51,652 nucleotides of DNA, taken from Thermoproteota archaeon. GTDB taxonomy: Archaea > Korarchaeota > Korarchaeia > Korarchaeales > Korarchaeaceae. Location: the NCBI GenBank assembly GCA_027491415.1, contig JAOZFH010000002.1:1-51652 (forward strand). The letters are read 5' to 3'. The translations under genes were made by a program, and so were the position numbers. The stretch's first letter is position 1; each line of letters opens with the position of its first letter. The notes under the pieces were generated by a model, which was not told the DNA's origin, searched no databases, and was given only the letters and a program-made list of their open reading frames with translations. This document shows, in pieces, positions 1 through 7,689 of this stretch.

Positions 1-1
1 G

Positions 2-859
2 TACGCCGCCCTGATGTTCGCCTCCTCACCGGAGCACATCGAGACCGAGTTCCTGGGCCCGCCTGAGATCTCTCAGAACGAGACGGTCCTGGCCGACCCG
101 CTGAACAGGGGGAGGATGGTCGAGTACGGGGGGGCCGTGGTAACGAGGGTCCTCGTCAACCTGTCGACCGCCGAGTACGTCCGGGACCTGGGCGGCGGGA
201 GGTACGAGATCAAGATCGTGGATCCGTTCACCGCCAGGGACCCCAGGAGCTGGATAGACGTCCTGAAGATCTCGTGGGACGAGGGAGTGGAGGTGCTGAA
301 CGTCGAGTGGGTCCCCAGCTCCGCCTCCGGCCCTACTGAGCGGGGAGACGGGTACCTCCTCTGGCTCAACTACAACGAGCCTTCCGCCCCGGACGCCTAC
401 GTACTGACAGCGCGCCTCCCCGGCCTGATGGTCGCCCCTCCCCCCGGGCTCTCCGTCAGGTTGGAGGCCAGCAGGGTGGGCGACGTCGTCGAGGTCAGGG
501 TGTCCTCCGACCGAGTGAAGTACGCGGTGGTCAGGATAGTCGGCCCCGGCGAGGATCAGGCCAGGGGCGTCTCGCTAGACGTGGGAGGGTGGAGAACCGT
601 CAGGTTCTACGCAGGCGCCCGCGACCTGAGGGCGGAGGTCTACGTCGGCGGCAGGAAGGTCGCCGAGGCGCCCGTCAGCGAGGGCCCCCCCACGGGAGTG
701 GGTGGGGAGAGCCCGAACGCCTCTCAGAGCCCTTTGCCGGCCCTCCTGCTGGTGCTTGGCATCTTGACCTTCCTGGCTGGTCTCAGTCTCGGTGGGAGAG
801 GTCGCAGGGAGAAAGAGGAGGGCCGGTTCGGCTGGCAGGTGGCCTGGGAGACCTGGTAG
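2..859 (+). CDS. C-terminal part of a membrane-anchored extracytoplasmic protein (5' end outside window)
   Basis: The reading frame is open from the first full codon at position 2, so this is the 3' part of a longer gene; the ATG at 14 is probably internal. What is visible is about 235 residues of beta-rich, charged sequence. A short Ser/Pro/Asn-rich stretch follows, then one hydrophobic segment near the end (PALLLVLGILTFLAGLSLGG) with an Arg/Lys-rich cytoplasmic tail. That is the usual topology of an archaeal surface protein anchored by its C-terminus. No family was recognised. A TorD-type chaperone gene lies convergent only 12 bp downstream. This makes an exported molybdoenzyme system upstream of the window possible, but nothing in the visible part proves it. 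Confidence 0.65.
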   Translation, partial: YAALMFASSPEHIETEFLGPPEISQNETVLADPLNRGRMVEYGGAVVTRVLVNLSTAEYVRDLGGGRYEIKIVDPFTARDPRSWIDVLKISWDEGVEVLNVEWVPSSASGPTERGDGYLLWLNYNEPSAPDAYVLTARLPGLMVAPPPGLSVRLEASRVGDVVEVRVSSDRVKYAVVRIVGPGEDQARGVSLDVGGWRTVRFYAGARDLRAEVYVGGRKVAEAPVSEGPPTGVGGESPNASQSPLPALLLVLGILTFLAGLSLGGRGRREKEEGRFGWQVAWETW

Positions 860-870
860 GCGACTCCCGC

Positions 871-1503
871 CTAAGGCCTCGGGGAGTTGATAAGAGCCTG
901 CCGATCGTCCTCAATGAACTGAAGGAGCGCCGCCAGGGCGAGGGAGTACATCCCCTCCCCGACCTCCGCGATCACGCACTCCGCCAGCTTGGGGACCCAC
1001 CTCAGCAGGTGCCTCTCCAGCAGGGAGAGCTGGGACCTGATCATGGACTCGACCCTCTCCCTGTCCGCCGATGCGTCGGCCATCTCCTGCTGGTAGGCCA
1101 AGACGTACATGAGGCCCAGCTGACCCGGGAGCGAGTCCAGGTCCAAGCTCTCCACTCCAGCGGACCTCGCGAGCTCCGAGAGCGCGAGCTGAGAGTACTC
1201 ACCCGACTCCACATAGGCGGACTCTCGAGGTCTACACCTCTCGGAGGCGCGTTCTCTCTCCTCCGTCAGTCTCGACACGGATGGTTGATCAACGACGAGC
1301 CTCGTGACCAGCTCCCTCAGGGGGCCCGTCCTGTAGCCCATCGACTCGAGCGCCCCCATCGAGCGACCAAGGGACTCCACCACCCAAGAGACGTCCCGGT
1401 CGGGCTCCTCCCTCAGATCGCCGACAAGAGCCGACAGGGCAGCGTAAACCTCGGCCCTGGCCGCCGAGAGACCCGGGGGCCAGGCCGCCCTCCCTGAACC
1501 CAT
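871..1503 (-). CDS. TorD/DmsD-family molybdoenzyme maturation chaperone
   Basis: 210 residues, nearly all alpha-helical, the normal size for TorD-type cytoplasmic chaperones. These bind the Tat signal or apo-form of DMSO-reductase-family molybdoenzymes during cofactor loading. The diagnostic C-terminal part is present: LERHLLRWVP near residues 162-171, then a helix with the pattern GMYSLALAALLQFIEDD, matching the family's E-x-H-x3-W-x-P and fY-x2-la-x3-fl-x-D features. The N-terminal half (YAALSALVGDL) fits the usual first helix. ATG start at 1503, with a TATA-like box at 1525-1533 about 26 bp upstream and no ribosome site, so the mRNA is probably leaderless. No molybdoenzyme gene is visible in the window; a partner would be expected to the left. 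Confidence 0.65.
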   Translation of the reverse strand: MGSGRAAWPPGLSAARAEVYAALSALVGDLREEPDRDVSWVVESLGRSMGALESMGYRTGPLRELVTRLVVDQPSVSRLTEERERASERCRPRESAYVESGEYSQLALSELARSAGVESLDLDSLPGQLGLMYVLAYQQEMADASADRERVESMIRSQLSLLERHLLRWVPKLAECVIAEVGEGMYSLALAALLQFIEDDRQALINSPRP

Positions 1504-1524
1504 CCCGGATGCCGGTCGGCGAGA

Positions 1525-1533
1525 CGTTAAAAC
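1525..1533. promoter_or_regulatory. Shared TATA-like element between divergent genes
   Basis: The sequence CGTTAAAAC sits in the only AT-rich part of the 60-bp gap. It lies about 26 bp from the ATG of the TorD gene on the minus strand and about 35 bp from the TTG of the plus-strand gene. Its TTAA core reads as a TATA box on both strands, so one element may serve two leaderless transcripts. Confidence 0.45.
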
Positions 1534-1563
1534 CGGGCGGCGGAGCCAAGCCCCGGTGGTCCC

Positions 1564-2226
1564 TTGGTCCTCGGTCTGGTCGATCTAGCCGCGGCCCTAA
1601 GCGAGCTGGTGAACTCCTCGCCAGACCTCACCTCGGGTCTCGTCAGGGAGGAGGGGGACGGGGAGTTCCTGGTCGCGTTCGACGTCAGGTGGTCCGCTCT
1701 AGAGGACCCGGAAGGTGAGCTCAAGGAGTTCGAGGCGGCGTACTCAGGCTACCGGGTCGTGGGCAGGGGGACCGAGGGCAGAGAGGACGCCTGGATAATC
1801 GTCAGGTCAGACTTCGGCGAGCTTGAAGACCTACTGGAGAGGATCAGCGAGCGAGGGGACGTAGTCGGGGTCCTTTCGGTGAGGGGGAACTCCGCGGAGG
1901 TCGTCGTCTACCCGCAGCGGGCGGCCAGCGCCGCCGCCGTGGGGCTCGCCGGGGAGCTGGTCGAGGCTCTGCTCGAGAGGCTGGGCTGGCCCGACGGGGT
2001 CTTCTACAGCCTGATAGGATACGAGGTCATCTCTGGCGGGCTGAGGCTCCACGCTTCCCTGGCGGTCGACGAGTGTCCCTCCTGGGTGATCCACGAGCAC
2101 GGGGAGGACCACGCGCACGGGCGAGAGCGCGGGGCGCGTGATGGACAAGCCGACTACGGGGGACGGGGCGACGAGCCGGGCTCAGGTGTCGGGGGCGTCC
2201 TGCTCCCTGGGGGGTGGCCCGATTGA
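1564..2226 (+). CDS. Unknown protein, first of a coupled paralogue-like pair
   Basis: Not recognised. About 220 residues from a TTG at 1564, which fits the TATA-like box about 35 bp upstream. Visible: an N-terminal helix (LVDLAAALSELV), alternating strands and helices, a hydrophobic strand WIIVRS, and a helix LVEALLERLGWPDG. The layout (helix, strand pair, WIIV/VVVR strand, Leu-rich helix, V-G-x-L-A helix, small-residue strand) parallels the next gene, suggesting a tandem duplication. The last 45 or so residues after ECPSWVI are His/Gly/Arg-rich (HEHGEDHAHGRERG) and look unlike the rest. They could be a metal-binding tail or, in this GC-rich DNA, read-through after an unseen frameshift. Its stop overlaps the next start (TGATG), so the two are translationally coupled. 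Confidence 0.55.
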   Translation: MVLGLVDLAAALSELVNSSPDLTSGLVREEGDGEFLVAFDVRWSALEDPEGELKEFEAAYSGYRVVGRGTEGREDAWIIVRSDFGELEDLLERISERGDVVGVLSVRGNSAEVVVYPQRAASAAAVGLAGELVEALLERLGWPDGVFYSLIGYEVISGGLRLHASLAVDECPSWVIHEHGEDHAHGRERGARDGQADYGGRGDEPGSGVGGVLLPGGWPD

Positions 2227-2771
2227 TGGATCTGTCCCACCTCGTCGGGGTCCTCAGGAGGCTATCGGAGGATCCCAGCGTGGTCTCGGCAACCTTAGAT
2301 CTCGGCCTTCGGAGGATAACCGTCGAGGTCAGGCTTCCAGACCTGGCTCCACTCCTCGAGTCGGCGGCCGAGGAGTACAGAGCCGTGGGGTGGCGGGTTG
2401 ACTTCGATCTCAGCGGAGACTCGCCTACCGTCGTCGTCAGGGCTCCCCGGAGAGAGGTCGGTCGGGTCCTCTCCCTGGCCAGGGGTAGGGGCGACTCGAT
2501 TCTGGAGGTTAGAGTCCCCTCCGGCGGCTCCCGGGACGTCGAGGTGAGGATTGAGGCGTCGGGGGCCACAGTCGGCGAGGTGGCCGCGGTCGAGGCCAGG
2601 GAGGCGCTGAGAAGGGCCGGTCTCCCCGGCGCCGACGGCATGCCCGCCGAGCTTGAGACTGTCACGAGGGACGCGAGCGTCCCCGTGTTCCTGCCAACGG
2701 GAACCGGCAGCACCCGCGGCCTCGTCGCCTCCGTCTCGGTGTGCCTCCCGCCGAGGATCGGAGAGTCCTAG
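2226..2771 (+). CDS. Unknown protein, second of a coupled paralogue-like pair
   Basis: About 181 residues from the ATG at 2226, which shares one base with the upstream stop (TGATG); a GTG at 2214 is an in-frame alternative. Not recognised. It has an N-terminal helix (HLVGVLRRLSEDP), a strand-rich middle with TVVVRAPRREVGRVLSLARG, and a V-G-E-V-A-A-V-E-A-R-E-A-L helix that resembles A-V-G-L-A-G-E-L-V-E-A-L in the preceding protein. It has no signal peptide or membrane segment and is probably cytosolic. It converges on the geranylgeranyl reductase gene with only 6 bp between stops. Co-translation with a related protein suggests the two act as a hetero-oligomer; that is inference. Confidence 0.6.
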   Translation: MDLSHLVGVLRRLSEDPSVVSATLDLGLRRITVEVRLPDLAPLLESAAEEYRAVGWRVDFDLSGDSPTVVVRAPRREVGRVLSLARGRGDSILEVRVPSGGSRDVEVRIEASGATVGEVAAVEAREALRRAGLPGADGMPAELETVTRDASVPVFLPTGTGSTRGLVASVSVCLPPRIGES

Positions 2772-2777
2772 GGGGCG

Positions 2778-3887
2778 CTACCTCCTCCCCAGCCTGCTGG
2801 CGAGCCTCTTGGCGACCGCCAGGGGAACCCTGGTCCACACCCACCTCCAGAACTCCCGGAACTCCAGCTCCCCGACGTTGGCGAGGGTGTACCTCCTCGC
2901 TATCTCCGGGTCCGACGCCATGTAGTCGTAGAACCTCTTCATCCTCGGCAGGACCACGTTGGCCGCCTTGGCCCTGAGCTCCAAGTCCTGAAGCAGCGGC
3001 CCCAGTAGTCTCTCGTAGAGGCCGGGATCTCCGCTGAGAATGGCCTGGGACGCGGCCCGAGCGCTCACCAGCGCCTGGTATATGCCCTCTCCGGTGAGGG
3101 GGTCGGCGAGGCCCGCGGCGTCGCCCACCAGGAGCACCCTCCCGGACGCGAGCCGCCTGCTCCGGCCAATGGGTATGACGCCGTACTCCACCGGCGTGTC
3201 CAACCTGAGGCCCAGCGACCTCACGTACCTCTCCAGGTGACCCTTCAAGTTCTCCATGAGGGGGAGCATTCCCCCAACGCCCACGGTCACCCTCCCGGAG
3301 AGGGGGAAGGCCCAGCCGTACCCCCCGCGAGGGACGGCGTCCATCTGGAACAGGGCCACGTCGTATCCTCCCGAGGGCCTCGACTCGACCGCCGCGATGA
3401 GTTCTCCCGGCGGATAGCCGGACCTCAGCCCGACCCACCTCCCGACCGAACCGGCCACGCCGTCGGCGCCGATCACCCAGTCCGCCGAGTAGGCGTTCCG
3501 GCGCGTCCTCACCACCAGCCCCTCCCCCCCGGTGGACACCCCGATCGCCGGCTCCCCATCCAGGAACTCCGCACCCTCCGCTTCGGCCCAGTGGACCAGC
3601 GAGGCATCGAAGTCGGCCCTGTCGACCGTGGCGATCACCCAGGGGTTGTGGAACACCTCCACGGAGCGGCCCCACCCCCGAACCAGGACCCTGTCCAAGA
3701 GCCTCTGGATCGGGAGCTCCGACTGGTGGAAGCCGAACTCCTCCAGCAGCCTCACGGTCTTCAGAGTCAGGCCGCCCCCGCACGGCTTGTCTCTTGGGAA
3801 CCTGCGCATCTCGAGGAGGAGCACCTTCAGGCCCGACCTTGCCAGCAGGGCCGCCGAGGCGCTGCCGGCGGGACCCGCGCCGACCAC
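2778..3887 (-). CDS. FAD-dependent geranylgeranyl reductase family protein
   Basis: Family members use FAD to saturate the isoprenoid chains of archaeal membrane lipids (digeranylgeranylglycerophospholipid reductase) or related polyprenyls. Seen: the dinucleotide motif GAGPAG at residues 3-8, DKPCGGG near 33-39, the GYGWAFP substrate-side motif at 189-195, and the second FAD motif VLLVGDAAG at 251-259 followed by DPLTGEGI. The length of about 370 residues is slightly short. The annotated GTG start is suspicious because it cuts off most of the first beta strand: the frame extends upstream as RRFDVA, but no ATG, GTG or TTG occurs before an in-frame TGA at 3915-3917. A one-base indel would connect it to a TTG at 3918 or 3927 in the adjacent frame. 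Confidence 0.85.
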   Translation of the reverse strand: MVGAGPAGSASAALLARSGLKVLLLEMRRFPRDKPCGGGLTLKTVRLLEEFGFHQSELPIQRLLDRVLVRGWGRSVEVFHNPWVIATVDRADFDASLVHWAEAEGAEFLDGEPAIGVSTGGEGLVVRTRRNAYSADWVIGADGVAGSVGRWVGLRSGYPPGELIAAVESRPSGGYDVALFQMDAVPRGGYGWAFPLSGRVTVGVGGMLPLMENLKGHLERYVRSLGLRLDTPVEYGVIPIGRSRRLASGRVLLVGDAAGLADPLTGEGIYQALVSARAASQAILSGDPGLYERLLGPLLQDLELRAKAANVVLPRMKRFYDYMASDPEIARRYTLANVGELEFREFWRWVWTRVPLAVAKRLASRLGRR

Positions 3888-3946
3888 GGCGACGTCGAAT
3901 CGTCTCGTGGGCGCTCAACCCCCCCAATCACTTCGTTACAACCGCG

Positions 3947-4654
3947 TCACGGGCCGAACTTCTCCAGGACCTCCTCGAGCCGCGCCCTGATCTCGGCCTG
4001 GACCTCCTCGACGCCCCTCTCCCTGCCGCCTTCTACCTCGTCGACCTCGATGACCGTGACCCCCTCCGCCCTGAGGTCGTCCAGGAGCCTCCTGAAGTTA
4101 CGATAGGTCTCCATTAGGTCGGCCCTGTTCTCGTAGATCTGCCACGTCCACCTGGACCTCCTTATCCGCGAGGCCGAGACGTCCGGGGGAACGTCCAGGT
4201 AGACCACCACGTCAGGGAGCGGGGCGTACCTGTTCACCTCCCTCACCCAGTCGAGATCCACGCTCAGGGAGAGGGTACCAACGTCCCTTCCGCCCTGGTA
4301 GGCCATGGAGGAGATCACGTACCTGTCCGAGATGACCACGTAACCCTCCTTGAGGGCCGAAAGGATTCCCCTGTGCCTGGGTCCCGGGCCGTAGGGATCC
4401 TCGTAGAGGTGGTAGAGCCTGTCCGCCGCGAAGAGGAGGGCCATCACGTGGGGGTAGGGGGTTATGTTTACCTGCCTGCTCATTATACCCCTTAGGAGGA
4501 AGCCTATCATCGACTCGGTGGGCTCCTTCGTGAGGAATACCTTCTCTAAGCCCTTCTCCTCAATCAACCACTTCTCAACGAGTCTGGAGTGGGTGGTCAG
4601 CCCGGCGCCGTCTATCCCCTCAAAGGCTATGAAGAGACCCTTCCAATCCCCCAT
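3947..4654 (-). CDS. tmk: Thymidylate kinase-like protein with altered P-loop
   Basis: Homologous to dTMP kinase, which makes dTDP from dTMP and ATP. The ATG at 4654 is chosen because the family's N-terminus (GLFIAFEGIDGAG) follows directly; upstream codons are unlike protein. Seen over 235 residues: P-loop region EGIDGAGLTTHS at 12-23, the FAADR helix at 75-79, the DRY-type motif SDRYVISSMAYQG at 109-121, and the LDVPP strand at 153-157, all in family order. The P-loop lysine (GxGKTT) is replaced by leucine (GAGLTT), an otherwise near-invariant catalytic residue. Either this subfamily positions phosphate with other residues (a nearby His and several Arg are available) or it has lost kinase activity. 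The rest of the fold looks well kept. Confidence 0.75.
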   Translation of the reverse strand: MGDWKGLFIAFEGIDGAGLTTHSRLVEKWLIEEKGLEKVFLTKEPTESMIGFLLRGIMSRQVNITPYPHVMALLFAADRLYHLYEDPYGPGPRHRGILSALKEGYVVISDRYVISSMAYQGGRDVGTLSLSVDLDWVREVNRYAPLPDVVVYLDVPPDVSASRIRRSRWTWQIYENRADLMETYRNFRRLLDDLRAEGVTVIEVDEVEGGRERGVEEVQAEIRARLEEVLEKFGP

Positions 4655-4683
4655 CGACGCACCTCCCGTCGCCGGGTCCCGCC

Positions 4684-4694
4684 CCATTAATGAA
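4684..4694 (-). promoter_or_regulatory. Candidate promoter of the thymidylate kinase-like gene
   Basis: On the minus strand the AT-rich stretch TTCATTAATG lies about 30-40 bp upstream of the ATG at 4654 in an otherwise GC-rich sequence. Spacing fits an archaeal TATA box with a very short leader. Confidence 0.35.
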
Positions 4695-4882
4695 TTTCTC
4701 TCGGACCCGGCGACCTCGAATCTGAGGAGCTGCGATCTTGATGGGGATCGGGCCAATGCTGGCACGGCCTTGAGCTGACAGCCCGCGTCCTACGCCAGCT
4801 AGGCGGAAGCCCCTTTCGTCGGGCCACTAGGATCACATGGTTTGAATTTTTAACAAAAAGCCGGACCAGCTCGCTGAATGGG

Positions 4883-4892
4883 TTAAGTTTTA
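4883..4892 (+). promoter_or_regulatory. Candidate promoter of the oligopeptide transporter operon
   Basis: TTAAGTTTTA lies 47-56 bp before the ATG at 4939, giving room for a roughly 25-nt leader with a strong ribosome site (AAAGGAGGTG, 4923-4932). A second AT-rich tract (TTTGAATTTTTAACAAAAA, 4841-4859) lies upstream and may be an alternative TATA box or activator site. The rest of the 4655-4882 gap shows no gene. Confidence 0.4.
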
Positions 4893-4938
4893 GAGTGGAC
4901 GAGAATGGGTCCGGCAGCCTCCAAAGGAGGTGCACCTA

Positions 4939-6579
4939 ATGAGAAGGAGGAGCGGAATATCCAGGGCCGCGGTAGGCGCCCTGATCGTTGTGGTGCTGCT
5001 GATCTTGGTCGGCGCCTACCTGGCCATGAGGCCTAGCCCCGCCCCAACGACGGCTCCGCCCGCGACGACGACCGGGGCGCCCCCGACATCCCCCCCAGCG
5101 CCCAAGTACGCCGACACCATCATCATCGGGGTGACTGACAAGGTCTCGGACCTCGACCCCGCGATGGCTTACGACTTCTACACGTGGGAGGTCTTCAACA
5201 ACATAGGGGAGGGGCCGTTCAAGTACAAGCCCGGGACGACCGAGCTCATCCCCGGGATAATAGAGAGCTACGAGGTGCAGGAGGGAGGGAAGGTCTACAT
5301 CCTCCACCTCAGGCAGAACCTGAAGTTCGCGGACGGGACCCCCTGCACCGCCCAGACCCTGAAGTGGTCCATAGACAGGGTAGCGAGGATCCAGGGAGAC
5401 CCAGCGTGGTTCGTGCTGGACTTCGTAAACTACACCGAGGTAGTCGACGACTACACGCTCAAGATAGTGCTCCAGCAGCCCGTCGCCTTCTTCCCGGCCG
5501 TCCTGGCCGTGCCGACCTACTTCCCGATCCCGCCTGACAAGTATCCGGCCGATCAGGTGTCCTCCGACAATACCGCCGGAAGCGTCGGGCCCTACAAAAT
5601 CGTCAAGTGGGTGAGGGATCAGGAACTCGTCCTGGAGGCGAATCCCTACTACTACGGTGAGCCGCCGAAGACGAAGAGGATCATAGTCAGGTTCTACAAG
5701 GACGCGACATCCCTGAGGATGGCCCTAGAGGCAGGGGAAATCGACATAGCCTGGAGGACGCTGAATCCCACCGACATTAAGGACCTCAGGAGCAAGCCGG
5801 GAATCAAGATCTACGAGAATCCGGGCTCCTTCATCAGGTACATCGTCATAAATACGAACATCCCGCCCTTCGACAACAAGCTCGTGAGGCAGGCCCTGGC
5901 GGCCGCCCTGAACAGGCAGGCGATCTGCGACACCGTGTTCATGGGGACCACCGAGCCCCTCTACAGCCTGGTGCCGAACGGCATGTGGAGTCACGTCGAC
6001 GCTTTCAAGGAGAAGTACGGAGACCACAACATAGAACTCGCCAGGCAGCTCCTGCAGCAGGCCGGATACTCCGAGGAGAACAAGCTGGTCGTTGACCTCT
6101 GGTACACCACGACGCACTACGGCGACACCGAGGCGGACGTGGCGGCGCTGATCAAGGCGGCCTGGGAGGAGACCGGAATGATTCAGGTGAACGTCCACAG
6201 CGCCGAGTGGTCCACCTACCTCGACCTCACCAGGCAGGGCCAGCTACCCGTGACGCTGTACGGGTGGTACCCGGACTACATAGACCCCGACAACTTCCTG
6301 TACCCGTTCCTGCACACCGGGTCGAACCGCTGGCTTGGCGAGCCCTACAGCAACCCTGACCTAGACGCCCTGCTTGAGCAGGCGCAGGTGGAGCTGGACC
6401 AGAACGTCAGGGCTCAGCTATATCAGCAGATCCAGCAAATACTCGCAGAGGACGCCCCAATCATACCCATCTTCCAAGGTAAGCTCGTCCTGGCCGCCAA
6501 GGATAACGTCCAGGGCATAGTACTGGATCCCGTCATGCTGCTTAGGTACTATCTGCTCGTGAAGCTGGCGGAGGGCTGA
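4939..6579 (+). CDS. Oligopeptide/dipeptide ABC transporter substrate-binding protein (family 5)
   Basis: Extracytoplasmic receptor of a Dpp/Opp-type importer. The ATG at 4939 is chosen over the GTG at 4930, because that GTG lies inside the ribosome site AAAGGAGGTG. It has an Arg-rich start, one hydrophobic segment (ALIVVVLLILVGAYLAM, about 14-30), then a Thr/Pro/Ala-rich stalk, so it is tethered to the membrane as is common in archaea. Family 5 hallmarks follow: SDLDPAMAYD, the LKFADGTPCTAQTLKWSIDR motif, and DAPIIPIFQ near the C-terminus. About 546 residues, normal for the family. It leads a five-gene operon with dppB, C, D and F-type genes, and the ligand is probably peptide. A pyrimidine-rich tract after the stop may cut transcription partly. 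Confidence 0.93.
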   Translation: MRRRSGISRAAVGALIVVVLLILVGAYLAMRPSPAPTTAPPATTTGAPPTSPPAPKYADTIIIGVTDKVSDLDPAMAYDFYTWEVFNNIGEGPFKYKPGTTELIPGIIESYEVQEGGKVYILHLRQNLKFADGTPCTAQTLKWSIDRVARIQGDPAWFVLDFVNYTEVVDDYTLKIVLQQPVAFFPAVLAVPTYFPIPPDKYPADQVSSDNTAGSVGPYKIVKWVRDQELVLEANPYYYGEPPKTKRIIVRFYKDATSLRMALEAGEIDIAWRTLNPTDIKDLRSKPGIKIYENPGSFIRYIVINTNIPPFDNKLVRQALAAALNRQAICDTVFMGTTEPLYSLVPNGMWSHVDAFKEKYGDHNIELARQLLQQAGYSEENKLVVDLWYTTTHYGDTEADVAALIKAAWEETGMIQVNVHSAEWSTYLDLTRQGQLPVTLYGWYPDYIDPDNFLYPFLHTGSNRWLGEPYSNPDLDALLEQAQVELDQNVRAQLYQQIQQILAEDAPIIPIFQGKLVLAAKDNVQGIVLDPVMLLRYYLLVKLAEG

Positions 6580-6592
6580 ACCCTCCTCCCCG

Positions 6593-6605
6593 CCCCCTCC
6601 TTTTT
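6593..6605 (+). terminator. Pyrimidine-rich partial terminator after the binding-protein gene
   Basis: CCCCCTCC followed by five T residues, with a second T5 run at 6628-6632, lies in the 86-bp gap between receptor and permease genes. Archaeal terminators are often plain T-runs. Partial termination here would give the usual excess of binding protein over permease; the second T-run could equally be a weak TATA box for the permeases. Confidence 0.35.
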
Positions 6606-6665
6606 CCCAAGGCATGGGCGCGGCTGCTTTTTAGGTAGAGTTCTGGGCCGGGGTGTGGTGGTCCG

Positions 6666-7679
6666 TTGGCCTCGCTGAGGGCTTACGTCCTGACGAGGAT
6701 CCTCTTGACGATTCCCATGATCTTCATCCTACTGACCGTGGTGTTTCTCGTGATGAGGGTTCTTCCAGGAAACCCAGTGATAGCGATGGTCGGCATGAAG
6801 GCTTCAGAGGAACAGATCAGGCAGCTGATGCACCAGTTGGGGCTGGACAAGCCCCTCTGGAGGCAGTACCTCGACTACCTCTCCAAGGTGCTACGGGGGG
6901 ACCTGGGCAACTCTATGATTTGGGGCAGGAGGCCCGTCATCGACGAGATCATGGATCACTTCCCGGCCACCATCGAGCTGACCATATCCGGCTTCGCCGT
7001 GAGCGTCCTACTGGGGATAGTCACGGGGACCGCGGCCGGCCTCAGGAGGGGAACCGGATTGGACCTGGCCATGAGGGTCTACAGCATCGTGGTCTACGCC
7101 CTCTTCATACCGTGGCTGGGCATGATGCTCCAGTACGTATTTGGTGTCAAGCTGGGCTGGTTTCCCGTGGGCGGGAGGATAGGGCCCATGATGGAGCCCG
7201 AGCACGTGACGGGCCTCTACGTGCTCGACTCCATACTCACCCTGAACTGGGGCAGCCTGGCCAGCGCCCTGAGGTACCTGACGCTCCCGTCTCTGACCCT
7301 TGGCGTGGTGCTCTCGGGGGTGTACACCAGGCTGGTCAGGACGAGCCTCAGCGAGGTCTTGGAGCAGGACTTCATCCGGGCCGCCAGGTCCAGGGGGGTG
7401 TCGGAGCGGGTCGTCCTCTTCAGGCACGCCCTGAAGAACGCCTTCATACCCATCCTGACCATGATGGGCCTCCAGTTCGCCCTCCTGCTCGCAGGCGCGG
7501 TGCTGACGGAGACGACCTTCTCGTGGCCGGGCATGGGAACCTTCCTCATGGAGAGGATAATCTACAGGGACTTCACGACGGTGCAGGGGACTATAGTGTT
7601 CTACGCCCTCTTCGTGGCCCTGGTGAGCCTATTGGTCGACCTGATCTACGCGTACATCGACCCGAGGATAAGGTACTGA
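6666..7679 (+). CDS. ABC transporter permease, DppB/OppB type
   Basis: Inner-membrane subunit of the peptide importer. 337 residues from a TTG at 6666 that follows a GGGGTGTGGTGG ribosome-like tract. Typical DppB layout: an N-terminal membrane segment (ILLTIPMIFILLTVVFLVMRVLPG) with the conserved R-x-x-P-G-N-P, a QLMHQLGLDKPLW region, five further membrane segments, and the EAA loop coupling to the ATPases (EVLEQDFIRAARSRGVSE). The C-terminus ends YAYIDPRIRY, the family's usual last residues. The next permease begins 10 bp downstream. Confidence 0.93.
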   Translation: MASLRAYVLTRILLTIPMIFILLTVVFLVMRVLPGNPVIAMVGMKASEEQIRQLMHQLGLDKPLWRQYLDYLSKVLRGDLGNSMIWGRRPVIDEIMDHFPATIELTISGFAVSVLLGIVTGTAAGLRRGTGLDLAMRVYSIVVYALFIPWLGMMLQYVFGVKLGWFPVGGRIGPMMEPEHVTGLYVLDSILTLNWGSLASALRYLTLPSLTLGVVLSGVYTRLVRTSLSEVLEQDFIRAARSRGVSERVVLFRHALKNAFIPILTMMGLQFALLLAGAVLTETTFSWPGMGTFLMERIIYRDFTTVQGTIVFYALFVALVSLLVDLIYAYIDPRIRY

Positions 7680-7689
7680 GGGGGTGGCG

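Noticed and set aside
2662-3927. 421-codon minus-strand open frame overlapping the lipid reductase
   Set aside because: Gly/Arg/Pro-rich composition and no motif; it lies wholly over a recognised FAD enzyme. It is a shadow frame caused by high GC.
4930-4938. GTG at 4930 as start of the peptide receptor
   Set aside because: It overlaps the ribosome site AAAGGAGGTG itself; the ATG at 4939 is properly spaced.
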